Shown piece after piece: positions 40,420 to 50,294 of a DNA stretch of 64,000 bases. The translations under genes and the position numbers were made by a program. Location of the stretch: assembly GCF_039522585.1 (NCBI RefSeq), contig NZ_BAAADR010000002.1. One strand, written 5' to 3'. Below the pieces are notes generated by a model. The model was given only the letters and a program-made list of their open reading frames with translations, had not been told where the DNA came from and did not search any database. Each line of letters begins with the position of its first letter. Within the stretch, counting starts at the first letter, position 1. The stretch is from Bisbaumannia salifodinae (lineage in GTDB: Bacteria; Pseudomonadota; Gammaproteobacteria; Pseudomonadales; Halomonadaceae).

Positions 40420-41913
40420 ATGAGCAAAGAGATTCTGGCGGTCGTTGACGCCATCTCCAACGAAAAGGGCGTGCCGCGCGAAGTGATCTTCGAGGCGGTG
40501 GAGGCGGCGCTGGCGAGCGCCTCCCGCAAACGCTTCGAGGACCAGGAAGTCAGCGTCCGGGTCAAGATCAACCGCGTGACCGGCGAGTACGAGACCTTCC
40601 GTCGCTGGGAGGTGCTCGACGACGACGATTTCGAGAACCCCGATGCCGAGATCAAGCTCAGCTATGCCGAGCGGCGGGATCCGCCCCTGGGCCTGGGCGA
40701 CGTGGTGGAAGAGAAGATCGAGAATGCCGCCTTCGGTCGTATCGCCGCCCAGACCGCCAAGCAGGTGATCGTACAGAAGGTGCGTGAGGCGGAGCGGGCC
40801 GAGGTGGTGCGTCTCTACTCCGACCGCGAGGGCGAGCTGGTCTCCGGCATCGTCAAGAAGACCACCCGCGACGGCCTGATCGTCGACCTGGGCGATAACG
40901 CCGAGGCCTTCCTGCCGCGCAGCGAAATGATTCCCGGCGAGCGCTACCGCATGAACGAGCGGGTCCGCGCGGTGCTGATGAAGGTGGATCCGGAGGCGCG
41001 CGGTTCCCAGCTGATCCTCTCGCGCACCTGCCCGGAACTGATCATCGAGCTGTTCAAGATCGAGGTGCCGGAGATCGCCGAGCAGCTCATCGAGATCAAG
41101 GGCGCCGCCCGCGATCCGGGCTCCCGGGCCAAGATCGCCGTCAAGACCAATGATCGCCGCATCGACCCGGTGGGTGCCTGCGTGGGCATGCGTGGTTCCC
41201 GGGTCCAGGCGGTTTCCACCGAGCTGCAGAACGAGCGGGTCGATATCATCCTCTGGGATGACAACCCGGCGCAGCTGGTGATCAACGCCATGGCCCCGGC
41301 CGACGTGGCCTCCATCCTGGTGGACGAAGAGTCCGGCGCCATGGATGTGGCCGTGGCCGAGGACAACCTGGCCCAGGCCATCGGCCGCAGCGGCCAGAAC
41401 GTGCGCCTGGCCTCGGAACTCACCGGCTGGCGGCTCAACGTCATGACCGAGGAAGAGGCCGAGGGCAAGCGTGAACAGGAGATCGACAGCCTGGTGGAGT
41501 ATTTCATCCAGCACCTGGAGATCGACGAGGACCTCGCCCGCCTGCTGGTGGAAGAGGGCTTCACCACCCTGGAAGAGATCGCCTATGTGCCCGCCGAAGA
41601 GATGCTCGAAATCGAGGAGCTCGATGAAGAGCTGGTCGAGGAGCTGCGGGCGCGGGCCAAGGATGAGCTGTTGAACCTGGCCATTGCCTCCGAGGAGGAG
41701 CTCGATGGTGCCCAGCCCGCCGATGACCTGCTGGAGATGGAGGGCATGGAGCGGCATCTGGCCTTTATCCTGGCCAGTCGGGGCATCGTCACGATGGAGG
41801 ATCTGGCCGAGCAGTCCGTCGACGACCTGGCGGACATCGACGAGTTGGACGAAGAGCGCGCAGCGGCACTGATCATGACTGCCCGTGCGCCATGGTTCGA
41901 GAGCGAACAGTAA
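40420..41913 (+). CDS. nusA: transcription termination/antitermination factor NusA
   Basis: 497 residues. RNA-polymerase-binding N domain (1-125), S1 domain (GELVSGIVKKTTRDGLIVDLGDNAEAFLPRSEMIPGE), two KH domains (DPVGACVGMRGSRVQAV...; NLAQAIGRSGQNVRLASELTGW), and two acidic C-terminal AR repeats (about 365-425 and 435-495), as in gammaproteobacteria. Affects pausing, termination and rRNA antitermination. Confidence 0.97.
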   Translation: MSKEILAVVDAISNEKGVPREVIFEAVEAALASASRKRFEDQEVSVRVKINRVTGEYETFRRWEVLDDDDFENPDAEIKLSYAERRDPPLGLGDVVEEKIENAAFGRIAAQTAKQVIVQKVREAERAEVVRLYSDREGELVSGIVKKTTRDGLIVDLGDNAEAFLPRSEMIPGERYRMNERVRAVLMKVDPEARGSQLILSRTCPELIIELFKIEVPEIAEQLIEIKGAARDPGSRAKIAVKTNDRRIDPVGACVGMRGSRVQAVSTELQNERVDIILWDDNPAQLVINAMAPADVASILVDEESGAMDVAVAEDNLAQAIGRSGQNVRLASELTGWRLNVMTEEEAEGKREQEIDSLVEYFIQHLEIDEDLARLLVEEGFTTLEEIAYVPAEEMLEIEELDEELVEELRARAKDELLNLAIASEEELDGAQPADDLLEMEGMERHLAFILASRGIVTMEDLAEQSVDDLADIDELDEERAAALIMTARAPWFESEQ

Positions 41914-41940
41914 ACAGGTCACGGGCTCAGGAGGGTCGCA

Positions 41941-44448
41941 ATGTCAGACATGACCGTTAAAGATTTTGCAGCCAAGGTGGGGCGCGATGTGCCCCGCCTG
42001 CTGGAACAGATGAAAGAAGCCGGACTGCCCCACAAGTCCGAGAGCGACGCCGTCTCCGAAGAGGACAAGCGTTGCCTGCTCGACTATCTCACCAAGAGCC
42101 ACGGCGGCAGTGGCGCCGGTGCCGGTGCCCGCAATCGCATCACCCTGACGCGCAAGACCAAGAGTCGCATCAAGACCGGTGAGCGTGGCAAGACCATCGA
42201 GGTGCAGGTGCGCAAGAAGCGTACCTATGTGAAGCGCGAGGAAGAGCAGCCCGCCGAGGAGCCCAAGGTCCAGGATCATGGCCCCCGCCAGTTGGTGGGT
42301 GACATGGCCGAGGCCGAAGCCAAGCGTGAGGCTCGCGAAGCGGAAGAGGCCAAGGCGCGCGCCGCCGAGCAGGCCGCCCAGGAGGCCGCCGCCAAGCTGG
42401 AGGCCGAGAAGGCCGTCGAGGTGCCGGAGATTCCGGTGCCCGAGCTGGAGACCAGCCAGCCCGCCGGCGATCAGCCCCCGGCGCCGCCCAAGGAGGGGCG
42501 CACCGACCGTCGCACCGCGCCGCCCAAGAAGACCGCCGCCAAGAAGGGCCGCCACGAGCGCGATGACGATGATCGTGACGAGCGGCGTCGCGGTGGCGCC
42601 AAGAAGGCCAAGCGCGCCGAGCGTCGCAGCACCCGCCGTGGCGGTGGTCGCGACAGCGGCGGCAAGCACGGTTTCCAGAAGCCCACCCAGCCGATCGTTC
42701 GCGAGGTCTCGATCCCCGAGTCGATCAGCGTCGCCGACCTGGCCGACAAGATGTCGATCAAGGCCAACGAAGTGATCAAGGCGATGTTCACCATGGGTGC
42801 CGCGGTGACCATCAACCAGACCATCGACCAGGACACCGCCGCCATCGTGGTGGAGGAAATGGGCCACAAGCCCAAGCTGGTCAAGGACGATGCGCTGGAG
42901 ACCGAGGTCCTCGAGGGCATCTCCTACGAGGGCGAGGAGATCACCCGTTCGCCGGTGGTCACCGTGATGGGTCACGTCGACCACGGCAAGACCTCGCTGC
43001 TCGACTATATCCGTAAGGCCAAGGTCGCCACCGGCGAGGCCGGCGGCATCACCCAGCATATCGGCGCCTACCACGTGGAAGGCGCGCATGGTGGGGTGAC
43101 CTTCCTGGATACCCCGGGTCACGCGGCCTTTACCGCCATGCGTGCCCGTGGTGCCAAGGCCACCGACGTGGTGATCCTGGTGGTGGCCGCCGACGACGGC
43201 GTCATGCCCCAGACCATCGAGGCCATCGAGCACGCCAAGGCCGCCGAGGTGCCCCTGGTGGTGGCGGTCAACAAGATGGATAAGTCGGGCGCCGATCCCG
43301 ACCGGGTCAAGAACGAGCTGTCCCAGCACGGCGTCATCTCCGAGGCGTGGGGCGGCGACACCCAGTTCGTGCATGTCTCCGCGCATACCGGCGAAGGCAT
43401 CGACGAGCTGATCGAGGCGGTGCAGCTGGTCTCCGAGGTGCTCGAGCTCAAGGCCGTGCCGGAAGCGCCCGGCAAGGGCGTGGTGGTCGAGTCGCGCCTC
43501 GACAAGGGTCGCGGTCCCGTGGCCACCGTGCTGGTCCAGAACGGCACCCTGAAGAAGGGCGATATCGTCCTCGCCGGCCTGCACTATGGCCGCGTGCGTG
43601 CCCTGACCAACGAGCTGGGCCAGCAGGTCGATGCCGTGGGCCCGGCCATGCCGGTGGAGATCCAGGGCCTCGACGGTACCCCGGATGCCGGCGACGACTT
43701 CATGGTGCTGGCCGACGAGAAGAAGGCCCGCGAGGTCGCCAACTTCCGTCAGGGCAAGTACCGCGAGGTGCGCCTGGCGCGTCAGCAGAAGGCCAAGCTG
43801 GAGAACATGTTCAGCCAGATGGGCCAGGACGAGGTGGCCAAGGTCAATATCGTCCTCAAGGCCGATGTCCAGGGCTCCCTGGAGGCCATCAAGGGCGCCC
43901 TGGAAGAGCTCTCCACCGACGAGGTCCAGGTGGCCGTGGTTTCTTCGGGGGTGGGTGGCATCACCGGCACCGATGCCAACCTGGCGCTGGCCTCCGAGGC
44001 CATCGTGGTGGGCTTCAACGTACGTGCCGACGCCGCCGCTCGCGAGATCATCGAGCGCGAAGGCCTGGATCTGCGCTACTACAGCGTCATCTACCAGCTG
44101 ATCGACGAGGTCAAGCAGGCCATGAGCGGCATGCTGGCGCCGGAGTGGAAGGAAGAGATCGTCGGTGTGGCCGAGGTCCGCGACGTCTTCCGTGCGCCCA
44201 AGATCGGTGCCGTGGCCGGCTGTATGGTGGTCGAGGGTACCGTCTATCGCAGCAAGAAGATCCGCGTACTGCGCGACAACGTGGTTATCTACGAGGGCGA
44301 GCTCGAGTCGCTGCGTCGCTTCAAGGACGATGTCCAGGAAGTGCGCAACGGCATGGAGTGCGGCATCGGCGTGAAGAACTACAACGATGTCCAGGTCGGC
44401 GACAAGATCGAGGTCTTCGATCAGGTCAAGGTCGAGCGCTCGCTGTAA
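41941..44448 (+). CDS. infB: translation initiation factor IF-2
   Basis: 835-residue GTPase that places initiator tRNA on the 30S subunit. N-terminal IF2_N domains, then a long low-complexity Glu/Ala/Lys/Arg-rich linker (about 60-245), the G domain (GHVDHGKTSLLDY, DTPGHAAF, NKMDKSGAD) and domains II-IV. AGGAGGGTCGCA precedes the ATG. Linker length varies between genera. Confidence 0.98.
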   Translation: MSDMTVKDFAAKVGRDVPRLLEQMKEAGLPHKSESDAVSEEDKRCLLDYLTKSHGGSGAGAGARNRITLTRKTKSRIKTGERGKTIEVQVRKKRTYVKREEEQPAEEPKVQDHGPRQLVGDMAEAEAKREAREAEEAKARAAEQAAQEAAAKLEAEKAVEVPEIPVPELETSQPAGDQPPAPPKEGRTDRRTAPPKKTAAKKGRHERDDDDRDERRRGGAKKAKRAERRSTRRGGGRDSGGKHGFQKPTQPIVREVSIPESISVADLADKMSIKANEVIKAMFTMGAAVTINQTIDQDTAAIVVEEMGHKPKLVKDDALETEVLEGISYEGEEITRSPVVTVMGHVDHGKTSLLDYIRKAKVATGEAGGITQHIGAYHVEGAHGGVTFLDTPGHAAFTAMRARGAKATDVVILVVAADDGVMPQTIEAIEHAKAAEVPLVVAVNKMDKSGADPDRVKNELSQHGVISEAWGGDTQFVHVSAHTGEGIDELIEAVQLVSEVLELKAVPEAPGKGVVVESRLDKGRGPVATVLVQNGTLKKGDIVLAGLHYGRVRALTNELGQQVDAVGPAMPVEIQGLDGTPDAGDDFMVLADEKKAREVANFRQGKYREVRLARQQKAKLENMFSQMGQDEVAKVNIVLKADVQGSLEAIKGALEELSTDEVQVAVVSSGVGGITGTDANLALASEAIVVGFNVRADAAAREIIEREGLDLRYYSVIYQLIDEVKQAMSGMLAPEWKEEIVGVAEVRDVFRAPKIGAVAGCMVVEGTVYRSKKIRVLRDNVVIYEGELESLRRFKDDVQEVRNGMECGIGVKNYNDVQVGDKIEVFDQVKVERSL

Positions 44449-44468
44449 CGCCCTAGGAGCAGAGTCCC

Positions 44469-44858
44469 ATGCGCGAATTCAAGCGTACCGACCGGGTCGC
44501 CGACCAGCTGCAGAAGGAGCTGGCGGTGCTGATCCAGCGCGAGGTCAAGGATCCGCGCCTGGGCATGGTCACCGTCAGCGGCGTCAAGGTGAGTCGCGAC
44601 CTCGGTTATGCCGACGTCTATATCACCCTGCTGGGCGAGAACGACGCCGAGACGATCAAGGCGAACCTGGTGATCCTGCGCCGGGCGGCGGGCTTCCTGC
44701 GCGGCCAGATCGGCCGCCGCATCAAGCTGCGCCATGTGCCGGAACTGCGCTTCCACTACGATGAAAGCGTGGTGCGGGGCCAGCGGCTCTCCTCGCTGAT
44801 CGACGAGGCGGTGGCCAGCGATCGCGACCGCCAGGACGACGACGAGGAACCGCGCTGA
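44469..44858 (+). CDS. rbfA: ribosome-binding factor A
   Basis: 129-residue KH-fold protein for late 30S maturation and cold adaptation. Core: FKRTDRVADQLQKELAVLIQREVKDPRLGMVTVSGVKVSRDLGYADVYITLLGE and LRHVPELRFHYDES. Its last base is shared with the truB start (TGATG). Confidence 0.96.
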   Translation: MREFKRTDRVADQLQKELAVLIQREVKDPRLGMVTVSGVKVSRDLGYADVYITLLGENDAETIKANLVILRRAAGFLRGQIGRRIKLRHVPELRFHYDESVVRGQRLSSLIDEAVASDRDRQDDDEEPR

Positions 44859-45775
44859 TGGCACGGCGTCGTCGCGGGCTGCCCATCGACGGTGTCCTGC
44901 TGCTGGACAAGCCCCAGGGCCTGTCCAGCAACCAGGCCCTGCAGCGCGCCCGGCGCCTCTATCAGGCCCAGAAGGCCGGACATACCGGCACCCTGGACCC
45001 CATGGCCACCGGCCTGCTGCCGGTCTGCTTCGGCGAGGCCACCAAGTTCTCGTCGCAGCTGCTGGAGGCCGACAAGGTCTATCGCGCCCGGCTACGCCTG
45101 GGGGTGACCACGACCACCGGCGATGCCGAGGGCGAGGTGCTCCGGGAGCGGCCGGTGCCGGCGCTGGACGAGGCGGCCATCGAGGCGGTGCTCGCGCGCT
45201 TTCGCGGCGAGATCGAGCAGCTGCCGCCGATGTATTCGGCGCTGAAGCACCAGGGCCGCCCGCTCTATGAACTGGCCCGCGAGGGCAAGACGATCGAGCG
45301 TGCAGTCCGCCGCGTGACGGTTTATGATGTGCGCCTTCTCGCCCTGGAGGGCGGGGAGTTCACGCTGGAAGCCAGCGTCAGCAAGGGCACCTATATCCGC
45401 ACCCTGGCCGAGGATATCGGCGAGGCGTTGGGTTGCGGCGCCCACCTCACCGCCCTGCGGCGCCTGAAGACCGGGCCCTTCACGGCGGAGGGGATGCTGA
45501 CCCTCGAGGCCCTGGAGGGGCTCGACGAGGCACAGCACCGGGCGCATCTGCTGCCGATGGATGTGCTGGTGGCGCACCTGCCGTCGCTGACGGTGGAGGC
45601 CGCCGCCGCCGGTCGGCTGACCCATGGTCAGTCGGCGCGGCTCGAGGTGGGTGAACTGGCCGTGGACAGCACGGTACGACTCTATCATGACGAGGCCTTC
45701 CTGGGCCTCGGCGTGGTAACGGGGCCACAGGAGGTGGCACCGAAGCGGCTGCTGAGTAGCGCGGCCGCATCCTAA
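44858..45775 (+). CDS. truB: tRNA pseudouridine-55 synthase TruB
   Basis: 305 residues. Catalytic Asp lies in GHTGTLDPMATGLLPVCFGEATKF (about residue 46); YRARLRLGVTTTTGDAEGEV and SKGTYIRTLAEDIGEALGCGAHL are further signatures, with a C-terminal PUA-like region. Translationally coupled to rbfA. Confidence 0.97.
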   Translation: MARRRRGLPIDGVLLLDKPQGLSSNQALQRARRLYQAQKAGHTGTLDPMATGLLPVCFGEATKFSSQLLEADKVYRARLRLGVTTTTGDAEGEVLRERPVPALDEAAIEAVLARFRGEIEQLPPMYSALKHQGRPLYELAREGKTIERAVRRVTVYDVRLLALEGGEFTLEASVSKGTYIRTLAEDIGEALGCGAHLTALRRLKTGPFTAEGMLTLEALEGLDEAQHRAHLLPMDVLVAHLPSLTVEAAAAGRLTHGQSARLEVGELAVDSTVRLYHDEAFLGLGVVTGPQEVAPKRLLSSAAAS

Positions 45776-45851
45776 GGAGCATCGCCGAGACTGCAAATAT
45801 GCGTGGTCTCACCCATTCATTATTCAGGCATATTGCTTACTGGAGACACAG

Positions 45852-46121
45852 ATGGCACTGACCGCTGAACAGAAGGCCGAGATCGTCAAGGAATTCGGCC
45901 GTGGCGAGAACGACACCGGTTCCCCCGAAGTGCAGGTGGCCCTGCTGAGCGCCAACATCAATGGCCTGCAGGATCACTTCAAGAGCAACAAGCAGGATCA
46001 CCACTCCCGTCGTGGCCTGATCCGCATGGTTAACCAGCGTCGTAAGCTGCTGGACTACCTGAAGCGCAAGGACTTCGAGCGCTATCAGGCACTGATTCAG
46101 CGCCTGGGTCTGCGTCGTTAA
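45852..46121 (+). CDS. rpsO: 30S ribosomal protein S15
   Basis: 89 residues, the exact family length (MALTAEQKAEIVKEFGRGENDTGSPEVQVALLSANINGLQDHFKSNKQDHHSRRGLIRMVNQRRKLLDYLKRKD). Binds 16S rRNA and represses its own translation in E. coli. Followed by a terminator and then pnp, the usual pair. Confidence 0.98.
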   Translation: MALTAEQKAEIVKEFGRGENDTGSPEVQVALLSANINGLQDHFKSNKQDHHSRRGLIRMVNQRRKLLDYLKRKDFERYQALIQRLGLRR

Positions 46122-46144
46122 TCGACGGACTCAGGAAGGCAACG

Positions 46145-46174
46145 AAACGGGCGGCCCCTTGGGGTCGCCCGTTT
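46145..46174 (+). terminator. terminator between rpsO and pnp
   Basis: 13-bp stem AAACGGGCGGCCC with GGGTCGCCCGTTT (one G-T pair), loop CTTG, tail TGCTTT. Confidence 0.8.
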
Positions 46175-46297
46175 TGCTTTATGGTTCCCGCGGCGAGGGT
46201 CGAGGTTGCGGTGGCCCTGACGAGCGGCAGGCCCTAAAATGATCGCCGAGTCGAGCAGACCGCAAATGAAAACGCATCGAAAGGTAAGGACGTCACC

Positions 46298-48421
46298 GTG
46301 AACCCGGTAAAGAAAACATTCCAGTACGGTCGCAGCACCGTCACCCTCGAGACCGGCCGCATCGCCCGCCAGGCCACCGGCGCCGTGCAGGTCACCATGG
46401 ACGATACCGTGGTGTTGTGCACCGTGGTGGGCCGGAAGGAGGCCAACCCGAACCAGCCCTTCTTCCCGCTCTCCGTCCACTATCAGGAGAAGACCTATGC
46501 CGTGGGCAAGATCCCCGGCGGCTTCTTCAAGCGCGAGGGGCGCCCCACCGAGAAGGAAACCCTCACCTCGCGGCTGATCGACCGCCCGATCCGCCCGCTC
46601 TTCCCCAAGGGCTTCATGAATGAAGTCCAGGTGATCTGCACCGTGCTCTCCGCGGATCGCAACCAGGATCCGGATATCGCCGCCCTGATCGGTACCTCCG
46701 CGGCCCTGGCCATCTCCGGCATTCCCTTCGGCGGCCCCATCGGCGCCGCCCGGGTCGGTTTCTCCGAGGACAAGGGCTACTTCCTCAACCCCAGCGTCGA
46801 GGAGCTCACCACCTCCGAGCTGAACATGGTGGTGGCCGGCACCGAGAAGGCGGTGCTGATGGTCGAGTCCGAGGCCAAGGAGCTGCTCGAGGACGAGATG
46901 CTGGGTGCCGTCCTCTACGCTCACCAGGAGATGCAGGTGGCCATCAAGGCCATCAATGAGCTGGTTGCCGAGGCCGGCAAGCCCAAGTGGGACTGGCAGC
47001 CGACGGCGGAGAACACCGCCCTCAAGGAGGCCATCGCCAGCGGCTTCGAGGCCAAGGTGGGTGAAGCCTATCGTATCACCGACAAGATGGTTCGCCAGGA
47101 CGCCCTGGCCGCCGCCAAGGCCGAGGCCGTCGAGCAGCTGGCCGGCGAGGGGGAAGGCAAGTTCGACGCCGACGAGGTGAAGGGCGCCTTCGCCAGCCTC
47201 GAGAAGCGCGTGGTCCGTGCCCGGGTCACCAATGGCGAGCCGCGCATCGACGGTCGCGACCTCAAGACCGTACGGCCGCTGGCCATCGAGGTGGGCAGCC
47301 TGCCCAAGGCCCATGGCTCCGCCATCTTCACCCGTGGCGAGACCCAGGCCATCGTGATCGCCACCCTGGGCACATTGCGTGATGCCCAGCTGATCGAATC
47401 CCTGGAGGGGGAACGCAAGGATCGCTTCCTGCTGCACTACAACTTCCCCCCCTATTGCGTGGGCGAGGCCGGCTTCATGGGCGGCCCCAAGCGCCGCGAG
47501 ATCGGCCATGGTCGCCTGGCCCGGCGTGGTATCCAGGCCATGCTGCCCGCCGAGGACGACTTCCCCTACACCATTCGCGTGGTCTCCGAGATCACCGAGT
47601 CCAATGGTTCCAGCTCCATGGCCTCGGTGTGCGGCACCTCCCTGGCGCTGATGGATGCCGGCGTGCCCCTCAAGGCGCCGGTGGCGGGCATCGCCATGGG
47701 CCTGGTCAAGGATGGCGACAAGTTCGCCGTACTCACCGATATCCTCGGTGACGAGGATCACCTGGGCGACATGGACTTCAAGGTGGCCGGTTCGGCCGCC
47801 GGCGTCACCGCCCTGCAGATGGATATCAAGATCGAGGGCATCAACGAGGAGATCATGGAGCTCGCCCTGCAGCAGGCCTACGATGCCCGTCTGCATATCC
47901 TCGAGCAGATGAATGCGGTAATCAGCCAGAGCCGCGATGAGCTCTCCGAGAACGCGCCCTCCATGGCCACCATCAAGATCGACCCGGAGAAGATCCGCGA
48001 CGTCATCGGCAAGGGCGGCGCCACCATCCGCAAGATCTGCGACGACACCGGCGCCTCCATCGACCTGGACGACGACGGCACCGTACGCATCTATGCCGAC
48101 GACAAGGCGGCGGCCAAGGCGGCCATCGATATCGTCCTGGAGATCACCGCCGAGGCGGAGATCGGCAAGCTCTACAACGGCAAGGTGGTGCGTATTGCCG
48201 ACTTCGGCGCCTTCGTCAATATCATGCCGGGCACCGACGGCCTGGTGCATATCTCCCAGATCGTCCCCGAGCGGGTCAATGACGTTCGCGACTTCCTCAA
48301 CGAGGGAGACGAGGTGATCGTCAAGGTGCTGGATATCGACAACCGCAATCGCGTCAAGCTCTCCATCAAGGAGATCACCGCGGAAGAGAAGGCGGCCTTC
48401 GAGGCGGAGCTCGCCGAATAA
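46298..48421 (+). CDS. pnp: polynucleotide phosphorylase
   Basis: 707-residue 3'-5' exoribonuclease of the RNA degradosome. Two RNase PH domains around an all-helical domain, with PKRREIGHGRLARRGI and ITESNGSSSMASVCG in the active core, then KH (MATIKIDPEKIRDVIGKGGATIRKI) and S1 (GKLYNGKVVRIADFGAFVNIMPGTDGLVHISQI) at the C terminus. The GTG at 46298 is the start. Confidence 0.98.
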   Translation: MNPVKKTFQYGRSTVTLETGRIARQATGAVQVTMDDTVVLCTVVGRKEANPNQPFFPLSVHYQEKTYAVGKIPGGFFKREGRPTEKETLTSRLIDRPIRPLFPKGFMNEVQVICTVLSADRNQDPDIAALIGTSAALAISGIPFGGPIGAARVGFSEDKGYFLNPSVEELTTSELNMVVAGTEKAVLMVESEAKELLEDEMLGAVLYAHQEMQVAIKAINELVAEAGKPKWDWQPTAENTALKEAIASGFEAKVGEAYRITDKMVRQDALAAAKAEAVEQLAGEGEGKFDADEVKGAFASLEKRVVRARVTNGEPRIDGRDLKTVRPLAIEVGSLPKAHGSAIFTRGETQAIVIATLGTLRDAQLIESLEGERKDRFLLHYNFPPYCVGEAGFMGGPKRREIGHGRLARRGIQAMLPAEDDFPYTIRVVSEITESNGSSSMASVCGTSLALMDAGVPLKAPVAGIAMGLVKDGDKFAVLTDILGDEDHLGDMDFKVAGSAAGVTALQMDIKIEGINEEIMELALQQAYDARLHILEQMNAVISQSRDELSENAPSMATIKIDPEKIRDVIGKGGATIRKICDDTGASIDLDDDGTVRIYADDKAAAKAAIDIVLEITAEAEIGKLYNGKVVRIADFGAFVNIMPGTDGLVHISQIVPERVNDVRDFLNEGDEVIVKVLDIDNRNRVKLSIKEITAEEKAAFEAELAE

Positions 48422-48439
48422 GCGCTGCCCGCTGAGGTA

Positions 48440-48469
48440 ACGACGCCCCCGCATCCGCGGGGGCGTTGT
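48440..48469 (+). terminator. terminator after pnp
   Basis: 10-bp perfect stem ACGCCCCCGC/GCGGGGGCGT (48443-48452 with 48457-48466), extended by three pairs including G-T, loop ATCC, tail CGTTTA. Confidence 0.75.
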
Positions 48470-48534
48470 CGTTTATGGCCTAGGCTTTACCGGAAAAGAC
48501 GGCGAGGGCCGCCCGTCGTCGGACGGATGCTGGC

Positions 48535-49077
48535 TCAGCAATCCGGCTCGGAGACCACCCGAACCCGCCCCAGGTTGCTGAGGATGACCTGGGCGCCGGT
48601 GCCTAGGCGGCCGCAGATACGGAAGGTGCCGTTATGCCCCGCGGAGCGTCCCAGGGCGGTATAGCGTACCGGGCGCAGGTCCTGGCGGAAGCTGACTTGG
48701 GTGCCACGCCCCGGGGGCAGCTCCTTCAGCAGGGGGGCGTCGCTCAGGTCGCCCCCGTCGGCGCCGCCCTCGACGATCACCAGGGGCGCCGCCCAGTCGG
48801 CGCCGTCGCAGCTCAGGCGATCCCGGCTGGGGCAGACGGTGATGGTGGTGCGGCGGGTCACGGCGGTATTACGGGCCTGGGCCAGGGCGGTCTTGAGGCG
48901 TAGTACCTCGGCTACCACCTCGTTGCGGGCGCTGAAGCGCTGGTAGTTGGGCAGGGCCCAGGTGGCCAGGATGGCGACGATCACGATGGCCACCAGCAGC
49001 TCGATCAGGGTCAGCCCCTTTGCCTGCCAGGGGGCCTTGCCGGTACTGTATACAACATCCTGGATCTCGGGGCGCAT
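48535..49077 (-). CDS. GspH/FimT-family pseudopilin
   Basis: 180-residue type IV pilin-like protein. The prepilin peptidase site is KG/LTLIELLVAIVIVAILATWALPNY (about 20-45), with Glu+5 present but Leu instead of Phe at +1. The C-terminal GspH domain has two Cys in VCPSRDRLSC and two near the end (RICGRLG, EPDC), consistent with disulfides. No other pilin genes are nearby, so it may act as a minor pilin of machinery elsewhere. Confidence 0.85.
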   Translation of the reverse strand: MRPEIQDVVYSTGKAPWQAKGLTLIELLVAIVIVAILATWALPNYQRFSARNEVVAEVLRLKTALAQARNTAVTRRTTITVCPSRDRLSCDGADWAAPLVIVEGGADGGDLSDAPLLKELPPGRGTQVSFRQDLRPVRYTALGRSAGHNGTFRICGRLGTGAQVILSNLGRVRVVSEPDC

Positions 49078-49169
49078 CTCGCCCTCCCGGATCGCTCCTT
49101 AATCAGGGGTGATTCATTAACCCTAGTTCGCGCCGCGATCCTGCCTGTCAGCCGGAACGGAAAACTGCC

Positions 49170-50264
49170 GTGAGTGATTTCGTAATCGTGGGAGGGGGCG
49201 TCATCGGCATGATGAGCGCCCTGCAACTGGCCGATGCCGGCCATGAGGTGACCCTGGTGGAGCGTCATGCCTGTGGGCGTGAGTCCTCCTGGGCCGGGGG
49301 CGGGATCGTCTCGCCCCTCTACCCCTGGCGCTACACCCCGCCCATCTCACGGCTCTCGAGCTGGTCCGAGGGCTACTACCCGGAGTTGGCCCTGCGCCTG
49401 CTGGAGGAGACCGGGATCGACCCCGAGTACCGCCAGAAGGGCCTGCTCTACCTGAGGGTCGACGACGAGGCCCGGGCCCTGGCCTGGGCCCGGGAGGTCG
49501 GCAAGCCCCTGGAGCGGGTGGATGGCACCTTCCTCTATGACAAGGAACCGGCGGCGGCCCCCGGCTGCGATGGTGCCCTGTGGATGCCGACCCTGGGCAG
49601 CATCCGCAATCCACGCCTGGTGCGTGCCCTGCGGGCGCGGCTGGCGGCCATGCCGCGGGTGCGGCTACGCGAGCAGACCGAGGTGACGGGGCTGCGCGCC
49701 GAAGGGGGACGAATCACGGCGGTAGAGACCGCCACCGGCCCCATTGCCGGCGATCAGGTGGTCGTCTGCGGCGGGGCCTGGGCCGCGGAGCTGCTGGCCG
49801 GGGTGGGGGTGGAACTGGCGGTGCGCCCGGTGCGCGGCCAGATGATCCTCTTCCGGGCGCCGCCTGAGCTGGTCAGGCGGGTGGTGCTGATGGACGGGCG
49901 TTATGTGATTCCCCGCGCCGATGGCCGGGTGCTGGCGGGCTCGACCCTGGAGGAGGTGGGCTTCGACAAGGCCACCACCGAGGTGGCCAGGGCCTCGCTA
50001 TGGGAGAGTGCCACCGCCATCGTGCCGGCCCTGGCCCAGTGCGAGGTGGAGCACCATTGGGCGGGGCTGCGCCCCGGTTCCCCGGATGGGGTGCCCTTTA
50101 TCGGTGCCGTGCCCGGCTTCGCCAACCTGCACGTCAACGCAGGGCACTACCGCAATGGCCTGGTGTTGGCCCCGGCCTCGACCCGCCTGTTGGTGGATGG
50201 CCTGCTGGGCCGCGAGCCGATCCTCGACCCGGCTCCCTATGCCCTAAGCACGCCCCGGGAGTAG
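49170..50264 (+). CDS. thiO: glycine oxidase ThiO-like FAD oxidoreductase
   Basis: 364 residues, DAO family. FAD motif FVIVGGGVIGMMSALQLADAGHEVTLVER, GRESSWAGGGIVSPLYPWRY, substrate Arg in AGLRPGSPDGVPFIG and ending GHYRNGLVLAPASTRLLVDGLLG, as in ThiO that makes iminoglycine for thiazole synthesis. Start GTG at 49170. It stands apart from other thi genes, which is common for this gene; a broader amine oxidase role is possible. Confidence 0.83.
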   Translation: MSDFVIVGGGVIGMMSALQLADAGHEVTLVERHACGRESSWAGGGIVSPLYPWRYTPPISRLSSWSEGYYPELALRLLEETGIDPEYRQKGLLYLRVDDEARALAWAREVGKPLERVDGTFLYDKEPAAAPGCDGALWMPTLGSIRNPRLVRALRARLAAMPRVRLREQTEVTGLRAEGGRITAVETATGPIAGDQVVVCGGAWAAELLAGVGVELAVRPVRGQMILFRAPPELVRRVVLMDGRYVIPRADGRVLAGSTLEEVGFDKATTEVARASLWESATAIVPALAQCEVEHHWAGLRPGSPDGVPFIGAVPGFANLHVNAGHYRNGLVLAPASTRLLVDGLLGREPILDPAPYALSTPRE

Positions 50265-50270
50265 GTTCGG

Positions 50271-50294
50271 CTTGGCCGCTTGGCCGCTTGGCCG
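50271..50294. repeat. 8-bp tandem repeat (three copies)
   Basis: CTTGGCCG repeated three times in the gap between the ThiO-like gene and the small zinc-ribbon-like gene. Similar CAAGC/GCTTG tracts lie after greA and after pgeF. Confidence 0.85.
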